NCBI GenBank assembly: GCA_007988785.1 | Contig: BJUU01000003.1 | Span: forward strand, 1 to 64,000 | DNA: 64,000 bases | Source: Agrococcus baldri | Lineage (GTDB): Bacteria; Actinomycetota; Actinomycetes; Actinomycetales; Microbacteriaceae | Direction of reading: 5' to 3' | In this document: one piece after another, positions 27,958 through 38,800 of the stretch | How the letters are laid out: every line of letters begins with the position of its first letter | Numbering within the stretch: the stretch's first letter is position 1 | Translations under genes and position numbers: made by a program | The notes under the pieces: model-generated | The model's database searches: none | What the model saw: the letters and a program-made list of their open reading frames with translations, nothing else | What the model was told of the DNA's origin: nothing

Positions 27958-28950
27958 ATGCGACGCCACTCCCTCGTCATCGCGACCGTGGCCGCGGCCG
28001 CGCTCGCGCTCTCCGCGTGCTCGTCCACCCCAGAGCCCGCACCGAGCGCGAGCACCGACGGCACCGCCTCCGGTGCGTTCCCGGTCACCGTCGAGACCAA
28101 GTTCGAGCCCGTGACGATCGACGAGCAGCCCATCCGCATCGTCGCGCTCGGCTGGGGCGACGCCGAGACCGCGCTCGCGCTCGGCGCGCAGCCGGTCGGC
28201 GCCTCCGACTGGCTCGGCTTCGGCGGCGAGGGCGTCGGTCCCTGGGCCGAGGGGCTCTACGACGAGGCGCCCGAGATCATCCCGACGCTCGAGCCCGACT
28301 TCGAGCAGATCGCGGCCCTCGAGCCCGATCTCATCCTCGACACGAAGGGCTCGGGCGACCAGGAGCGCTACGAGCGCCTCTCGTCGATCGCGCCCACGAT
28401 CGGCGTGCCGGAAGGCGGCGACAGCTACCTCACGAGCACCGTGCAGCAGATGACGATGATCGCCGCCGCGCTCGGCGTGCCGGAGCGCGGCGAGGAGCTG
28501 CTCGCCGAGGTCGACGCCGCCTTCGCCGACGCCGCCGAGGCGCACCCCGACTGGGCGGGCCGGTCGGCGACCGCCGCCACGCGCACGAGCGAGGGCTGGG
28601 GCGCGTATGTGGCCGAGAGCGAGCGCGTGCAGTTCCTCGAGCGGCTCGGGTTCGAGCAGTCGCCGACGATCGCCGACATCGCCCCCGACGCGTCGGGCTT
28701 CACGGTGAGCGTCTCCTCCGAGCAGCTCGACCTGCTCGACTCCGACCTCATCGTCGCCTTCCCCATCTTCATCGAGACGACGGAGATCACCGACGACCCG
28801 CAGTGGCAGGCGATCCCCGCTGTCGCCGACGGCCGAGCGGTGGTCATCGACGGCGACGTCTCGTCGGCCTACTCCCTCGGCACGACGCTCGCGACGGAGT
28901 ACGCGCTCGAGCAGGTCGTGCCGCGCATCGAGGAGGCGCTCGGCTCGTGA
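27958..28950 (+). CDS. Iron-siderophore ABC transporter substrate-binding lipoprotein
   Basis: A 330-residue lipoprotein. The signal peptide ends in the lipobox LSAC (Cys ~20), followed by a Ser/Pro/Thr linker. The mature part is a FepB/FhuD-type helical-backbone binding protein, with the typical RIVALGWGDAETALALG, FEQIAALEPDLIL and the C-terminal LGTTLATEYALEQVV helix. It captures ferri-siderophore outside the membrane for the divergent permease/ATPase. The iron box lies upstream. It overlaps the siderophore-interacting protein gene by 4 bp. Confidence 0.95.
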   Translation: MRRHSLVIATVAAAALALSACSSTPEPAPSASTDGTASGAFPVTVETKFEPVTIDEQPIRIVALGWGDAETALALGAQPVGASDWLGFGGEGVGPWAEGLYDEAPEIIPTLEPDFEQIAALEPDLILDTKGSGDQERYERLSSIAPTIGVPEGGDSYLTSTVQQMTMIAAALGVPERGEELLAEVDAAFADAAEAHPDWAGRSATAATRTSEGWGAYVAESERVQFLERLGFEQSPTIADIAPDASGFTVSVSSEQLDLLDSDLIVAFPIFIETTEITDDPQWQAIPAVADGRAVVIDGDVSSAYSLGTTLATEYALEQVVPRIEEALGS

Positions 28951-29789
28951 CCGTCTCGCTCGCCTCCGATCGTGCCGTCAAGCCCGTGAGGGCCGGGGTC
29001 GTCGAGCTGCGGGTCATCGCTGCCCGCCGCATCAGCGAAGGCTTCGTGCGCGTCACGGTCGGCGGCGACCGCGATCGGCTCCGCGATGCGCTCACGCCCA
29101 TCGGTCACGATCAGTGGGCGCGACTGTTCTTCCCCGCGGCGGGCCAGCGACAGTTCGAGCTGCCGGCGGCGGGGCTCGAGGGCTGGTACCAGCGTCTCGC
29201 GGCCATCCCGGAAGCCGTGCGCCCGCAGGTGCGCAACTACACGATCCGCGAGACGCGCGATGCGGGCGACGAGCTGCACCTCGACGTCGACTTCGTGGTG
29301 CACCGCTCTGCCGCGGGACTCGTGGAGGGCGAGGCGGCGAGCTGGGCGCTGCGCGCCCGCCCGGGCGACCGGGTCGGGATGCTCGACCAGGGCCGCATCT
29401 TCTCGCCGCCCGAGCTCGGCCGACCGCTCCTCATCGTGACGGACGAGTCGGGGCTGCCGGGCGTCGAGGGCGTCGTGCGCTCGCTCGAGCCCGGGGTGTC
29501 CGCGACCGTCGTGGTCGAGATCGCGCACGCCGAGGACCGGCGTCCCCTCACGAGCGAGGCCGCGCTCGAGGAGCGCTGGCATGTCCGAGCGCTCGGCGCG
29601 GTCGTCGGGGCCGCTGCGCTGCGCGACCTGCGGCGCGTCGACGTGTCGACGGATGTGTCCGCGTACGTCGTCGGCGAGGCCTCCTTCGTGCTCGAGGCGC
29701 GCCGGATGCTCATCGCTGCCGGGCTGCCGAAGGCCGCGATCGACTTCTGCTCGTACTGGCGGCGCGAGCCGGCGCAGCGGCACCGGTAG
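28947..29789 (+). CDS. Siderophore-interacting protein (ferri-siderophore reductase, SIP family)
   Basis: A 280-residue cytosolic flavoprotein that reduces imported ferri-siderophores to release iron. The FAD-binding motif is RNYTIRE near residue 92, LDVDFVVH follows, and the C-terminal NAD(P)H-side segments are AYVVGEASFVLEARRML and the SIP hallmark SYWRRE. GTG at 28947 overlaps the binding-protein stop as GTGA. The gene completes the uptake pathway of this locus; siderophore biosynthesis genes are absent from the window. Confidence 0.94.
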   Translation: MTVSLASDRAVKPVRAGVVELRVIAARRISEGFVRVTVGGDRDRLRDALTPIGHDQWARLFFPAAGQRQFELPAAGLEGWYQRLAAIPEAVRPQVRNYTIRETRDAGDELHLDVDFVVHRSAAGLVEGEAASWALRARPGDRVGMLDQGRIFSPPELGRPLLIVTDESGLPGVEGVVRSLEPGVSATVVVEIAHAEDRRPLTSEAALEERWHVRALGAVVGAAALRDLRRVDVSTDVSAYVVGEASFVLEARRMLIAAGLPKAAIDFCSYWRREPAQRHR

Positions 29790-29794
29790 CCGAC

Positions 29795-29835
29795 GATGAG
29801 GGGGCGGGACGCATGTCGCGCCCCGCCCCCTCATC
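29795..29835. terminator. Bidirectional terminator
   Basis: GATGAGGGGGCGGG pairs perfectly with CCCGCCCCCTCATC (14 bp) around a 13-nt loop, between the convergent SIP and CsbD genes. Confidence 0.85.
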
Positions 29836-29847
29836 CGTCCAGCGGCC

Positions 29848-30042
29848 TCAGCCCCTGAAGGCGTCCTTGGCGTCGTTCCCGGCGTCCTTCACGTGCTCGC
29901 CGGCCTGCTTCGCGTTCGCGACGGCCTGGTCCTTCACACCCTCGGCCTGCAGCGACTCGTTGTCGGTCGCGTCGCCGACGGCCTCCTTGCCCTTGCCGAC
30001 GGCTTCCTTGGCTTCGTTCGAGATCTTGTCGCCGAGTCCCAT
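29848..30042 (-). CDS. CsbD family stress-response protein
   Basis: A 64-residue hydrophilic protein with the CsbD pattern GLGDKISNEAKEAVGKGKE followed by Ala/Lys/Asp-rich repeats (AKQAGEHVKDAGNDAKDA). Members are induced under general stress; molecular function is unknown. It is a single gene after the DHA2 exporter on the same strand. Confidence 0.92.
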   Translation of the reverse strand: MGLGDKISNEAKEAVGKGKEAVGDATDNESLQAEGVKDQAVANAKQAGEHVKDAGNDAKDAFRG

Positions 30043-30115
30043 GTCCTCAACCTCCTTGATCGATGGAGCGTTCGCTCCGGGGTGCCAACGCTAGGACTCG
30101 GGCCTGTGAGCGCGC

Positions 30116-31852
30116 TCAGGAATCCCGATCCGGCGCCTCGCCGCCGTGCGCACGGCCCACGACGGGGATCGACGAGGTCGTGACGGGAGGGGCGTACGAG
30201 CCGGGTGCCGACGCATCCGCCTCGAGCTGCGCCTGCCGCGCCCGCTCCTCCATGGCCTCCTCCATCGCCGACTTCTGGCGCAGCGGCGGCGCCTTGAAGA
30301 ACAGCGCCAGCACGAGGGCGACGAGCACCACCGCGAGCCCCACCCAGAACGGCGTGATGGTCGCGGAGTTGAAGCCGTCGAGGAACGGTGCGGCGAGCCG
30401 CGGGTCGGCGGTGTTGAGGAACGAGGAGTCCTCGTTCAGCGCGCCGCCGATCTGCTCGGGGTGCTGCAGCACGTCGAGGATGCGCGCGTTGCCCGGGTCG
30501 GTGAGCACCTGCGGATCCTGCGTGGCGGCAGCCAGGTCGGCCTGCAGGTCGGGGCGCGTGAAGGCATCCTCGAGCGTCTGCGGCAGCCGGGCGTAGAGCA
30601 GCGAGAACGCGACCGCCACGCCGGTGGTGCCGCCGAGCTGGCGGAAGAAGGTCGAGGCGCTGGTGGCCACGCCCATGTCCTTCGGCTGCACGGCGTTCTG
30701 CGAGGCGATGGTGAGCGTCTGCATGAGCTGGCCGAGGCCGAGGCCGATGAACAGCTGCGCGAGCAGCAGCATCCACAGCGGGCTGTCGTGATGCAGGGTG
30801 ACGAGCACCCCGTAGCCGATGGCCATCACTGCCAGGCCGATGACGGGGAACAGGCGATATCGGCCGGTGCGGCCGATGATCTGGCCGGAGCCGATCGACG
30901 CGATCATGAGGCCGAGGATCATCGGCAGGGTCGCGAAGCCCGCCTCGGTCGGGTTCATGCCGTGCACGATCTGCAGCACGAAGGGGATGAGCATCATGGC
31001 GGCGAACATGCCGAAGCCGGTGAACACGCCCAGCAGCGTCGCCATCGAGAAGGTGCTCGAGCGGAACAGGTGCAGCGGGATGAGCGCGGCGTCACCCATG
31101 CGCCGCTCGACCACGATGAACAGCGCGATGCCGATCGCGCCGACGATGTAGCAGAGGAGGGCGCCGGTCGAGGCCCAGCCCCACTCGCGGCCCTGCTCGG
31201 CCACCAGCAGCAGCGGCACGACGCCGACGACCAGCAGCGCGGCACCCCACCAGTCGATCTTCACCCGCTCGTGGTGCGCCGGCAGGTGCAGGTAGGTGAA
31301 CACCATCCAGACCGCGGCGATGCCGATCGGCAGGTTGAACAGGAACACCCAGCGCCAGCCCTCGAGCCAGAGGATCTGCTCGGTACCGGCGAGCACGCCG
31401 CCGATGAGCGGGCCGAGGATGGACGAGACGCCGAAGACGGCGAGGAAGTAGCCCTGGTACTTGGCGCGCTCGCGCGGGCTGAGCACGTCGCCCATGATGG
31501 TCAGCGGCAGCGACATGAGACCGCCGGCGCCGAGGCCCTGCAGGGCGCGGAAGGCGGCGAGCTGCACCATGTCCTGCGCGAACGAGCACGCGATCGAGCC
31601 CACCAGGAACAGCACGATGGCGATCAGGAACAGCGGCCGGCGGCCGAAGATGTCGCTGAGCTTGCCGTAGATGGGGGTCGTGATCGTCGAGACGATCAGG
31701 AACGCGGTCACGACCCACACCTGCAGATCGAGGCCGCCGAGGTCGTCGGCGATCGTGCGCATCGAGGTGCCGACCACCGTCTGCGAGATCGACGAGAGGA
31801 ACATCGCGATCATGAGGCCGACGAGCACGAGCGTGATCTGTCGGCGGGTCAT
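30116..31852 (-). CDS. MFS transporter, DHA2 (EmrB/QacA) drug:H+ antiporter
   Basis: A 14-helix drug/H+ antiporter, 578 residues from ATG 31852. TM1 is followed by QTVVGTSMRTIADDLGG; motif A is GKLSDIFGRRPLF; motif C is LGPLIGGVLAG. An extracytoplasmic insert lies before the last helix, and the C-terminal cytosolic tail is Glu/Ala-rich (EEAMEERARQAQLEADA). The frame continues upstream to a TTG at 31909, which would add 19 residues (TQREPRPVG...), and many relatives have such a short leader. I keep the ATG because the TTG has no visible ribosome site. Substrate is unknown. Confidence 0.92.
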   Translation of the reverse strand: MTRRQITLVLVGLMIAMFLSSISQTVVGTSMRTIADDLGGLDLQVWVVTAFLIVSTITTPIYGKLSDIFGRRPLFLIAIVLFLVGSIACSFAQDMVQLAAFRALQGLGAGGLMSLPLTIMGDVLSPRERAKYQGYFLAVFGVSSILGPLIGGVLAGTEQILWLEGWRWVFLFNLPIGIAAVWMVFTYLHLPAHHERVKIDWWGAALLVVGVVPLLLVAEQGREWGWASTGALLCYIVGAIGIALFIVVERRMGDAALIPLHLFRSSTFSMATLLGVFTGFGMFAAMMLIPFVLQIVHGMNPTEAGFATLPMILGLMIASIGSGQIIGRTGRYRLFPVIGLAVMAIGYGVLVTLHHDSPLWMLLLAQLFIGLGLGQLMQTLTIASQNAVQPKDMGVATSASTFFRQLGGTTGVAVAFSLLYARLPQTLEDAFTRPDLQADLAAATQDPQVLTDPGNARILDVLQHPEQIGGALNEDSSFLNTADPRLAAPFLDGFNSATITPFWVGLAVVLVALVLALFFKAPPLRQKSAMEEAMEERARQAQLEADASAPGSYAPPVTTSSIPVVGRAHGGEAPDRDS

Positions 31853-31967
31853 CAGAGGGGCGGATGCGTCGGCCGTGTCGCCGACAGGGCGCGGTTCGCG
31901 CTGCGTCAAGAGGGTTCCATTCTGGGTCGTTAGCCGAGCGAATGACCTACCTACACTACCGGAGATC

Positions 31968-32017
31968 GCGACGCCGCGCGAGCGCCCGCATGGCGACGCC
32001 GCGCGAGCGCCCGCATG
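31968..32017 (+). repeat. Two exact 25-bp direct repeats
   Basis: GCGACGCCGCGCGAGCGCCC plus GCATG occurs twice head to tail just upstream of the carboxypeptidase gene. It is a local duplication in the intergenic region and may move the promoter away from the coding start. Confidence 0.85.
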
Positions 32018-32049
32018 GCGGCGCCGCACTCGGATGGCACGATGGTCGG

Positions 32050-32865
32050 ATGCGCAAGGTGCTGGTGGGTCTGATCGCGGTGCTCGTGCTGACGGGCTGC
32101 GGCGACCCCTCGCCCCCGGCGCCCCCTCAGACCACGACGCCCGCGCCCAGCGCCAGCTCGCCCGCGCCTACGCCGAGCGCGACGCCCACGAGCACGCCCA
32201 CGCCGAGCGGCACGGCGACCGTCACCCCGCCGGAGCCCGAGCCCGAGCCCGAGCCGCAGCCGGAGACCGGCATCGAGAGCGGTCCGGCGAGCAGCCTGCA
32301 GGTGCTGGTCAACAAGCGCACGCCGCTCTCGCCGGCCGATTATCAGCCGGAGCTCGTCGCGGTCTCGACGTCCGCCGATCGCGATGGCGAGGCCGTGCGG
32401 CCCGAGGTCGACGCGGCGCTCACCGAGCTGTCGGCGGCGATGCGCGCCGACATCGGCGAGGGCACCCACGTCTTCTCCTCCTATCGCAGCTACGCACGGC
32501 AGACCGAGCTCTACAACAGCTATGTCGCGCAGTACGGCCAGGCCGAGGCCGACACCACGAGCGCCAGGCCGGGCCACAGCGAGCACCAGACCGGGCTCTC
32601 GGTCGACCTGATGGGCACGAGCGGCCAGTGCCGCCTCGACACCTGCTTCGGCGACACCGCCGCCGGCCGCTGGGTCGCCGAGCACGGCTGGGAGCACGGC
32701 TTCATCGTGCGCTACCCGGACGGGCTCGAGGGCGTCACCGGTTACGAGTACGAGCCCTGGCACCTGCGCTTCGTCGGCGTCGAGGTCTCGACGGCGATGC
32801 ACCAGCAGGGCGCACGCACCTACGAGGAGTTCCTCGGCGCCGGCAGCGCCCCCGACTACCGCTGA
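32050..32865 (+). CDS. D-alanyl-D-alanine carboxypeptidase lipoprotein (VanY family)
   Basis: A 271-residue exported lipoprotein that trims peptidoglycan stem peptides. The lipobox is LTGC (Cys ~17), followed by a ~60-residue Pro/Ser/Thr/Glu linker. The peptidase M15B domain shows SSYRSYARQ, the zinc motif SEHQTGLSVDLMG (HxxxxxxD) and the second metal ligand in YEPWHLRFVG. Length suits an anchored VanY-like enzyme. It converges on the Ig-like giant gene with a 12-bp gap. Confidence 0.93.
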   Translation: MRKVLVGLIAVLVLTGCGDPSPPAPPQTTTPAPSASSPAPTPSATPTSTPTPSGTATVTPPEPEPEPEPQPETGIESGPASSLQVLVNKRTPLSPADYQPELVAVSTSADRDGEAVRPEVDAALTELSAAMRADIGEGTHVFSSYRSYARQTELYNSYVAQYGQAEADTTSARPGHSEHQTGLSVDLMGTSGQCRLDTCFGDTAAGRWVAEHGWEHGFIVRYPDGLEGVTGYEYEPWHLRFVGVEVSTAMHQQGARTYEEFLGAGSAPDYR

Positions 32866-32877
32866 TCTCGGGCCTGG

Positions 32878-35800
32878 CTACGGCCAGCTCACCCGCGCGG
32901 TGGTGAAGCTGCCGGAGGGGCCCGAGATCGTCATCCACGCGTCGCCCGCGTAGCCCGAGTAGCACATGTTGCGGCCGTTCGTGCGGCTCTGCGAGCTGCC
33001 GGAGCCCTGTGCGACCTGGAACTCGCCGCTCTCGAACTGGCCGCCGCTATGCGTGTGGAAGCAGGCGAACGAGTACGTGCCGGTCTCGAGGTTCTCCCAG
33101 TGGATGCGGAACTGCCGGCAGTCGAGCCCGTTCGCGCCCGTGCACGTCGCGGTCGGCACGCCGCCCTTCTCGAGCCGCACCGACGCCGGCGGGGGCGGCG
33201 GGGGCGGCGGGTGCCCTGCCGCGACCGGGCCGGCGTTCACGCGCGCGCTCACGTTGCCGTCGACATCGACCGCGATCGCCGTCATGTGGGCCTCGTGACC
33301 GCCCTCGAGCTGCTGCGTCTGGGATCCCGGGCTCGGGCTCACCTGCTGCGCGTTCGCGCCGTAGGCCGACTGCGTCCACTCGATGTAGGCGAGCGCTCGC
33401 CCGTTGGTGCCGCCCGGCTCCCAGTGGTAGGTCACCTGCTCGGTCTGCGAGCTGATGCGGATCACCGGCGACGGCGGGGGTCCGTACGGCCGCGCCTCGT
33501 TCGACGCGCTCACCCAGGCGCTCGCGTAGGTCTGCCCGTCGATCTCGGCCACCGACCGCACCTGCAGCCGGTACGGCCCGCCGCTGTTGTCCATCCCGGA
33601 GTAGGTGCCGCCCGGGGCGAGCGTCTGCGTGCCGTTGCCCCCGCCCTGCACCTCGAAGCGCACCTCGTCGGCCCGCAGCCCGTTGCGCGAGCCCGGGGTC
33701 CAGTCGACGGTGACCCGTCCGTCGCCGTCGGCCGTGCTGACGCCGCTCGGCGCATCCGGTGCCGTGACCGCGCGCAGGGCGCGGGAGGAGGCGGATGCGT
33801 CGCTCGCGCCGACCGCGTTGCGTGCGGTCACCGTGAACGTGATGTCCGCACCGTCCGCGGGGATGTCCGCGAAGCTCGCCCGCGTGCCCGTGACCGTCTG
33901 CGTCAGGCCCGTCGACGACGTGACCGTGTAGTCCTGCACGGCGGCGCCGTTGCCGCGCGCCGCCTCCCACGACACCGCGAGCTGCACCTCCCCGGGCACC
34001 CCGCGGTCGATCGAGGCCGTCACCGACGGCACCGCGAACGGCTTGCCCGCCGGGATCTGCGGGCTCGAGTAGCCCGAGTACTCGCTCGGATCCGGTGCGC
34101 TGTTGTGCGCCTGCAGCCGGAACGAGTAGGCGGTGCCGTTCTCGAGCCCCGTCCAGGTGTGCGCGGTGACGCTGCCGAGCGGCACCGCGACCGTGCCGTC
34201 CGGCGCTGCCGGCTGGATCTCGAGCGTGTACCCGGTGATCGGCGAGCCGAGGCTCTCCGCCGGCTCCCAGACGACCGCGAGCTGCCCGTCGCCGCGCGTG
34301 GCGGTCGGCGGGCTGGGCATCTCCGGCCGGCGGTCCGGCCGCGCTTCGGCCGATGCGGTCGAGGGGTCGGAGTCGCCGACGGCGTTCTGCGCGATCACCT
34401 GGAAGGTGTAGGTGACGTCGTTCTGCAGCCCGCGGATGACGCAGGTGGTCGATGCGCAGGGCTGCGAGATCGCCCCGTCCGCCGACTGCACGAGATAGCC
34501 GGTGATGGGGGAGCCGTTCGGCGACGGCGGCGCCCACGTGAGGGTCACCTGGCGGTCGCCGACGGCGTCGACGTTCGGCCGCGGCGGCGCATCGGGCCGC
34601 CCCTTGACGTTCACCGTGATGGTGCCGGTCGCGTGCCGCTCGGCGAGCTGCGTGCCGTCCTCGACGGTGTACTGCGCGGTGAGGGTGCCCGAGAAGTCGG
34701 GCCCGGAGGTGAGCGTCACCTGACTGTCGGTGAACGACGGCGTGCCCTCGCCGCCCACCACCTGCACGTCGATGATGCGCAGCGGCACGCCCTCGGCCGC
34801 GAAGGGGTTGAAGTCGTTGGCGAGCGCATCGATCGTCACCGGCTGCCCCTGCTCGCCCTCGGCGGCGTCGGCGACGGGCGCGGGTGGCTGCCGGTTCGTC
34901 GGCACCACCTGCACGTCGATCGTGCCGGTGATCTCGTTGTCGTAGGGGTCGCTGATGCGCACCTGGTACGAGCCGACCGTGCCGGGCGGCGTGGTGCGGT
35001 CGGCGGTGGCCGTGAGCACCGAGCCCGAGAGCGAGGCGGTGACGCCCGCGACCGAGCCCGAGAGGCCCTCGAAGGTGAGCGCCTCGAGGTCGCCGGGGTC
35101 GGGGTCGGCGGCGGCGCTCCGCAGGTCGAACTCGCTCGATCCCTCGCCCGCCACCACCTGCAGGCTCGCACCTGCGAAGGTGGGCGGCAGCACGCTCGAG
35201 GGCGTCACGTCGACGGGGATGGTGAGCACCGCGGTGTTGCCGTCCGGATCCTCCGGGCCGGTGCCGTCGGTCACCTCGAACGTGACGGATGCGGGGCCCA
35301 CGTAGCCCGCCACCGACTGGAAGCGCAGGGTCTCGGGGTCGACGATCAGGCCGCCGCCGTCGCTGTTGACGGCCGTGACGGTGTCGCCGGTCGTGATGCG
35401 CGGCGGATTGCCCGAGGCGACCACCACGAAGTCGCGCAGCGGCAGCAGCCGCTCCTCGCCCGATGGCACCTGCACCGCCTGCGTGCTGCGCAGCACCGGC
35501 GCCGGGTGGCGCACCTGCGGCACCGTGACGAAGGCCTGGGCGGTGAGACCGTCGACGTCGGTGACGCGGTAGGTGATGACCTGGAACTGCTGCGTCGGCA
35601 CGACCCGCACGACGCCCTCGGCGACGGTCGCGTCGCCCGTGACGATCTCGACCAGCAGCTCGTCCGGGTCGCCGTCCTCGTCGGTGTCGTTGGCCAGCAC
35701 CGGCACGTCGATCGGCACGTCGAGCTCCGCATCGGCGGCGCTCACCGGGTCGTCGCGGCCCACCGGCGGCACCAGCTCGGCCTCGCCGTCGACGGTGAGC

Positions 35801-38800
35801 ATCACGGTGCCCGTCGTCGAGGCGCCGCGCACGTCGGCGACCACGTAGGTCAGCTGGTAGACGCCCGGCGCCGCGGGCGTGACGAGGTCGACGGTGCCGC
35901 GCTCGGTGTCGACGAGCGCGTCGGCGAGCTCCTCCGGCAGGCCGAGCCCGTCCGCCTGCAGCACCAGCGCATCCTGGTCGGGGTCCGAGTCGTTCGCGAG
36001 CACCGGGATGGCGATCGCGCGCTCGGGCCGCACGTTCAGCAGGTCGAGCTCGGCGAAGGGCGGCTGGTTGCGGTCGGCGGGCTGGGCGATGCCGATGATG
36101 ACGGTGGCGGTGCCCTCCTCGCCCCAGCGGTCGCGCACCCGGTAGGTGAACTCGACGGTGCCCGCGGCATCCGGGTAGGCCTCGAAGTCGAAGTAGTCGG
36201 GCCCGGTCTCCTCGATCTCGCCCTGCTCGGGCGCGGTGTCGTAGCCGACCAGCTCGACGCCGTCGCCGTCCACGTCGATGCCGTCGAGCGGGATGGGCAC
36301 GCGCACGAGCGCGCCGGCGAGCACGCGCGCGGTCACGATGCGCGGATTGGGGGCCGTGTTGCTGTCGGGGTCGCGCGGCACGATCTGCACCGTCGCCGTC
36401 GCGGAGTCGCGGTTGCCCAGCTCGTCGACGATCTCGTAGGTGACGGTGGCGCGGCTCGGCGCGTCCTCGCGAGCGTGCACCCGCAGCGCGCCCTCGGAGA
36501 TGAAGGCGATGCCCTCCGCGTCGGAGGCGAAGCTCGTCTCCACCACCTCGCCGGCGAGCTCGAAGGGGGTGCCGTCGGGCGAGAAGTCGTTGCCGAGCAC
36601 GTCGATGGTCTGGAAGTCGCCCGCGCGCACCGTCGCGCTGTCGTCGACGGCCACCGGGGCGCGCGGCTGGGCGGGCGGCGCGACCGGGATGACCTCGACC
36701 GTGCCGGTCTCGGTGAAGCGGCCGTTCGAGACCGTGTAGCCGAACTGGAACGGCTCCTCGAGCCCGCGGGCGTCGCGGATGCGCACCACCCGGCGGTCGA
36801 CCAGCTCGACCGTGATGGGGGCGGCGTTCTCGACCGATACCTGCTGCACCACCAGCACCCCGCCGGCGAGGTCGACGTCGTTCGCGAGCAGGTCGACGAC
36901 CGCCTCGCCCTGCCGCGGCAGCAGCGCCGTGTCGCGCACGGCGACCGGTCGGGCCTCCTCGTCGGCCTCGCGGATGTCGATGCGGATGCGCCCCTCGGCG
37001 GTCGCCGCGCCGCCGGCAGCGGCCACGTAGCGCAGGTAGTGCGAGCCGACCGGGCCGTCCTCGATCTTCACGACGCCCGCCGTCGCATCCCATCCCATCG
37101 TCAGGCCCGGCGCCTCATCGACCTGCGCGAGGCGCAGCGGCGCGCCGCTCGGGGAGTAGTCGTTGAGCAGCGGGCGGATGCTCACCTCGCGGCCCTGGAT
37201 GGTGGAGACGTAGTCGGCGTTCGCGAACGGGGCGGCGTCGCCCGGCGCGCGCACGTCGACGGTGAGCTCGCCGGTGGTCTGGTCGCGGCCGTCCGAGACC
37301 GTCAGCTGCACCGGCATCAGGCCGACGGCGCCGGTGGCGGTGTAGATGAGGCGGCCGGAGGGGTCGGTCTGGATCGTGTCGCCCGACTCGCTCACGGCAT
37401 CCATCAGGTACATGTCGTCGCCGTCGGGGTCGAACCAGTCCTGCAGCACCTGGTACTCGACCGTCGAGCCCTGCTCGACCACGAAGGTGGTCTCGCGCAG
37501 CGGCTCCGGCACCGAGTTCTCGGCGTCGGCGCGCACCTGCACGCGCACGTTCGCGGTGTCGGTGTCGCCGCGGCCGTCGGCGATCGTGTACTCGAACGAG
37601 AAGGCGCCGCCGGCGTAGTCCGGCGGCAGCTGCACCTGCAGCTGCGAGTCGTTCTCGACCGAGGCGACCGAGACGCCCTCCGGCACGTCGCCGGAGCGGC
37701 GCGCGGTGAGCACGTCGCCGTCCGGGTCGGAGTCGTTCCACAGCACCGGCATCACCGTCGAGCGGCCGGGCCTGGCGCCGAAGTCGTCGTCGGTGGCGAT
37801 GGGCGGGCTGTTCTCCTCCGAGAGCTCCGGCGGCACGTTCTCGAACTCCTGCTCGGTCGACTCCGACTCCTCGTCCGACTCCTGCTCGTCGGAGGTCGGC
37901 GGCACGAGCGCATCCCAGTTGTCGACCATGATGAGCGCGTCGGAGAGCAGCCACGACCGGCCCTCGACGAACTGGTTGAGCACCACCTGGTCGCGGTTGA
38001 TGCGGAACACCAGCTGCGAGCCGGCCGCGAGCTCGATGAGCTCTGCCGTGTCGCGGCTGTCGTCGTGGCAGTCGCGCAGGAAGTCGCCGGATCCGGCCCA
38101 GACGGCGTAGACGCAGCCGCCCAGCTGCACGGGCGCGACGGCCGTGCCGCTCGTGCCGCGCTCGGGGTCGACGGTCGCCTCCCCGCCGCTCAGCGGCTGC
38201 CGCACGAGCGTGGTGGGCGTCGCGAGGATCACGTGCTCTGCCTCGTCGCCCACCTGCTGCAGCACCGCATCCGCCGGTGCCTGCACGGCCCTGCCCGGCA
38301 GCAGCAGCGTCTGCGATGCCGCGTCGAGCACCACCGGGTCGTCGCCGACGACGGTGAGCGCCGGGGCGGTCATCTCGCGCAGCTCGCCGCGCTCGCGGGA
38401 CTCGGCCTCGAAGCCGTCGGGCGTGTGCCGCAGCGAGACCGCGCGCGCCGACTCGGGCGAGACGGCGTGGATCGTGCCGTCGCGGCCGACCGTCGCGGTC
38501 AGCCCCTGCTCGAGCTCGAGCGTCGCCTCGGTCGTGCCGGGCGTGAAGCCCGCGAGGTCGTCGAAGCGCAGCGCCCACAGCAGCCCCGCGCCCGGGTCGG
38601 TGATGACGACCGAGCCGCCGCCCATCGCGATGGCGCCGCCGGGCGGCAGCGCGACCGGGCTGCCGGTGCGCAGCTGCGCGGGGTCGACGACCAGGGCGGA
38701 GGAGGAGTCGTGCGCGAGCAGCAGCACGTCGCCGCCGTCCTGCAGCACGTCGAAGCTGTCGGAGGGCGAGGTGACGGCGCCGTCGAGCTCCTCGGCCTGC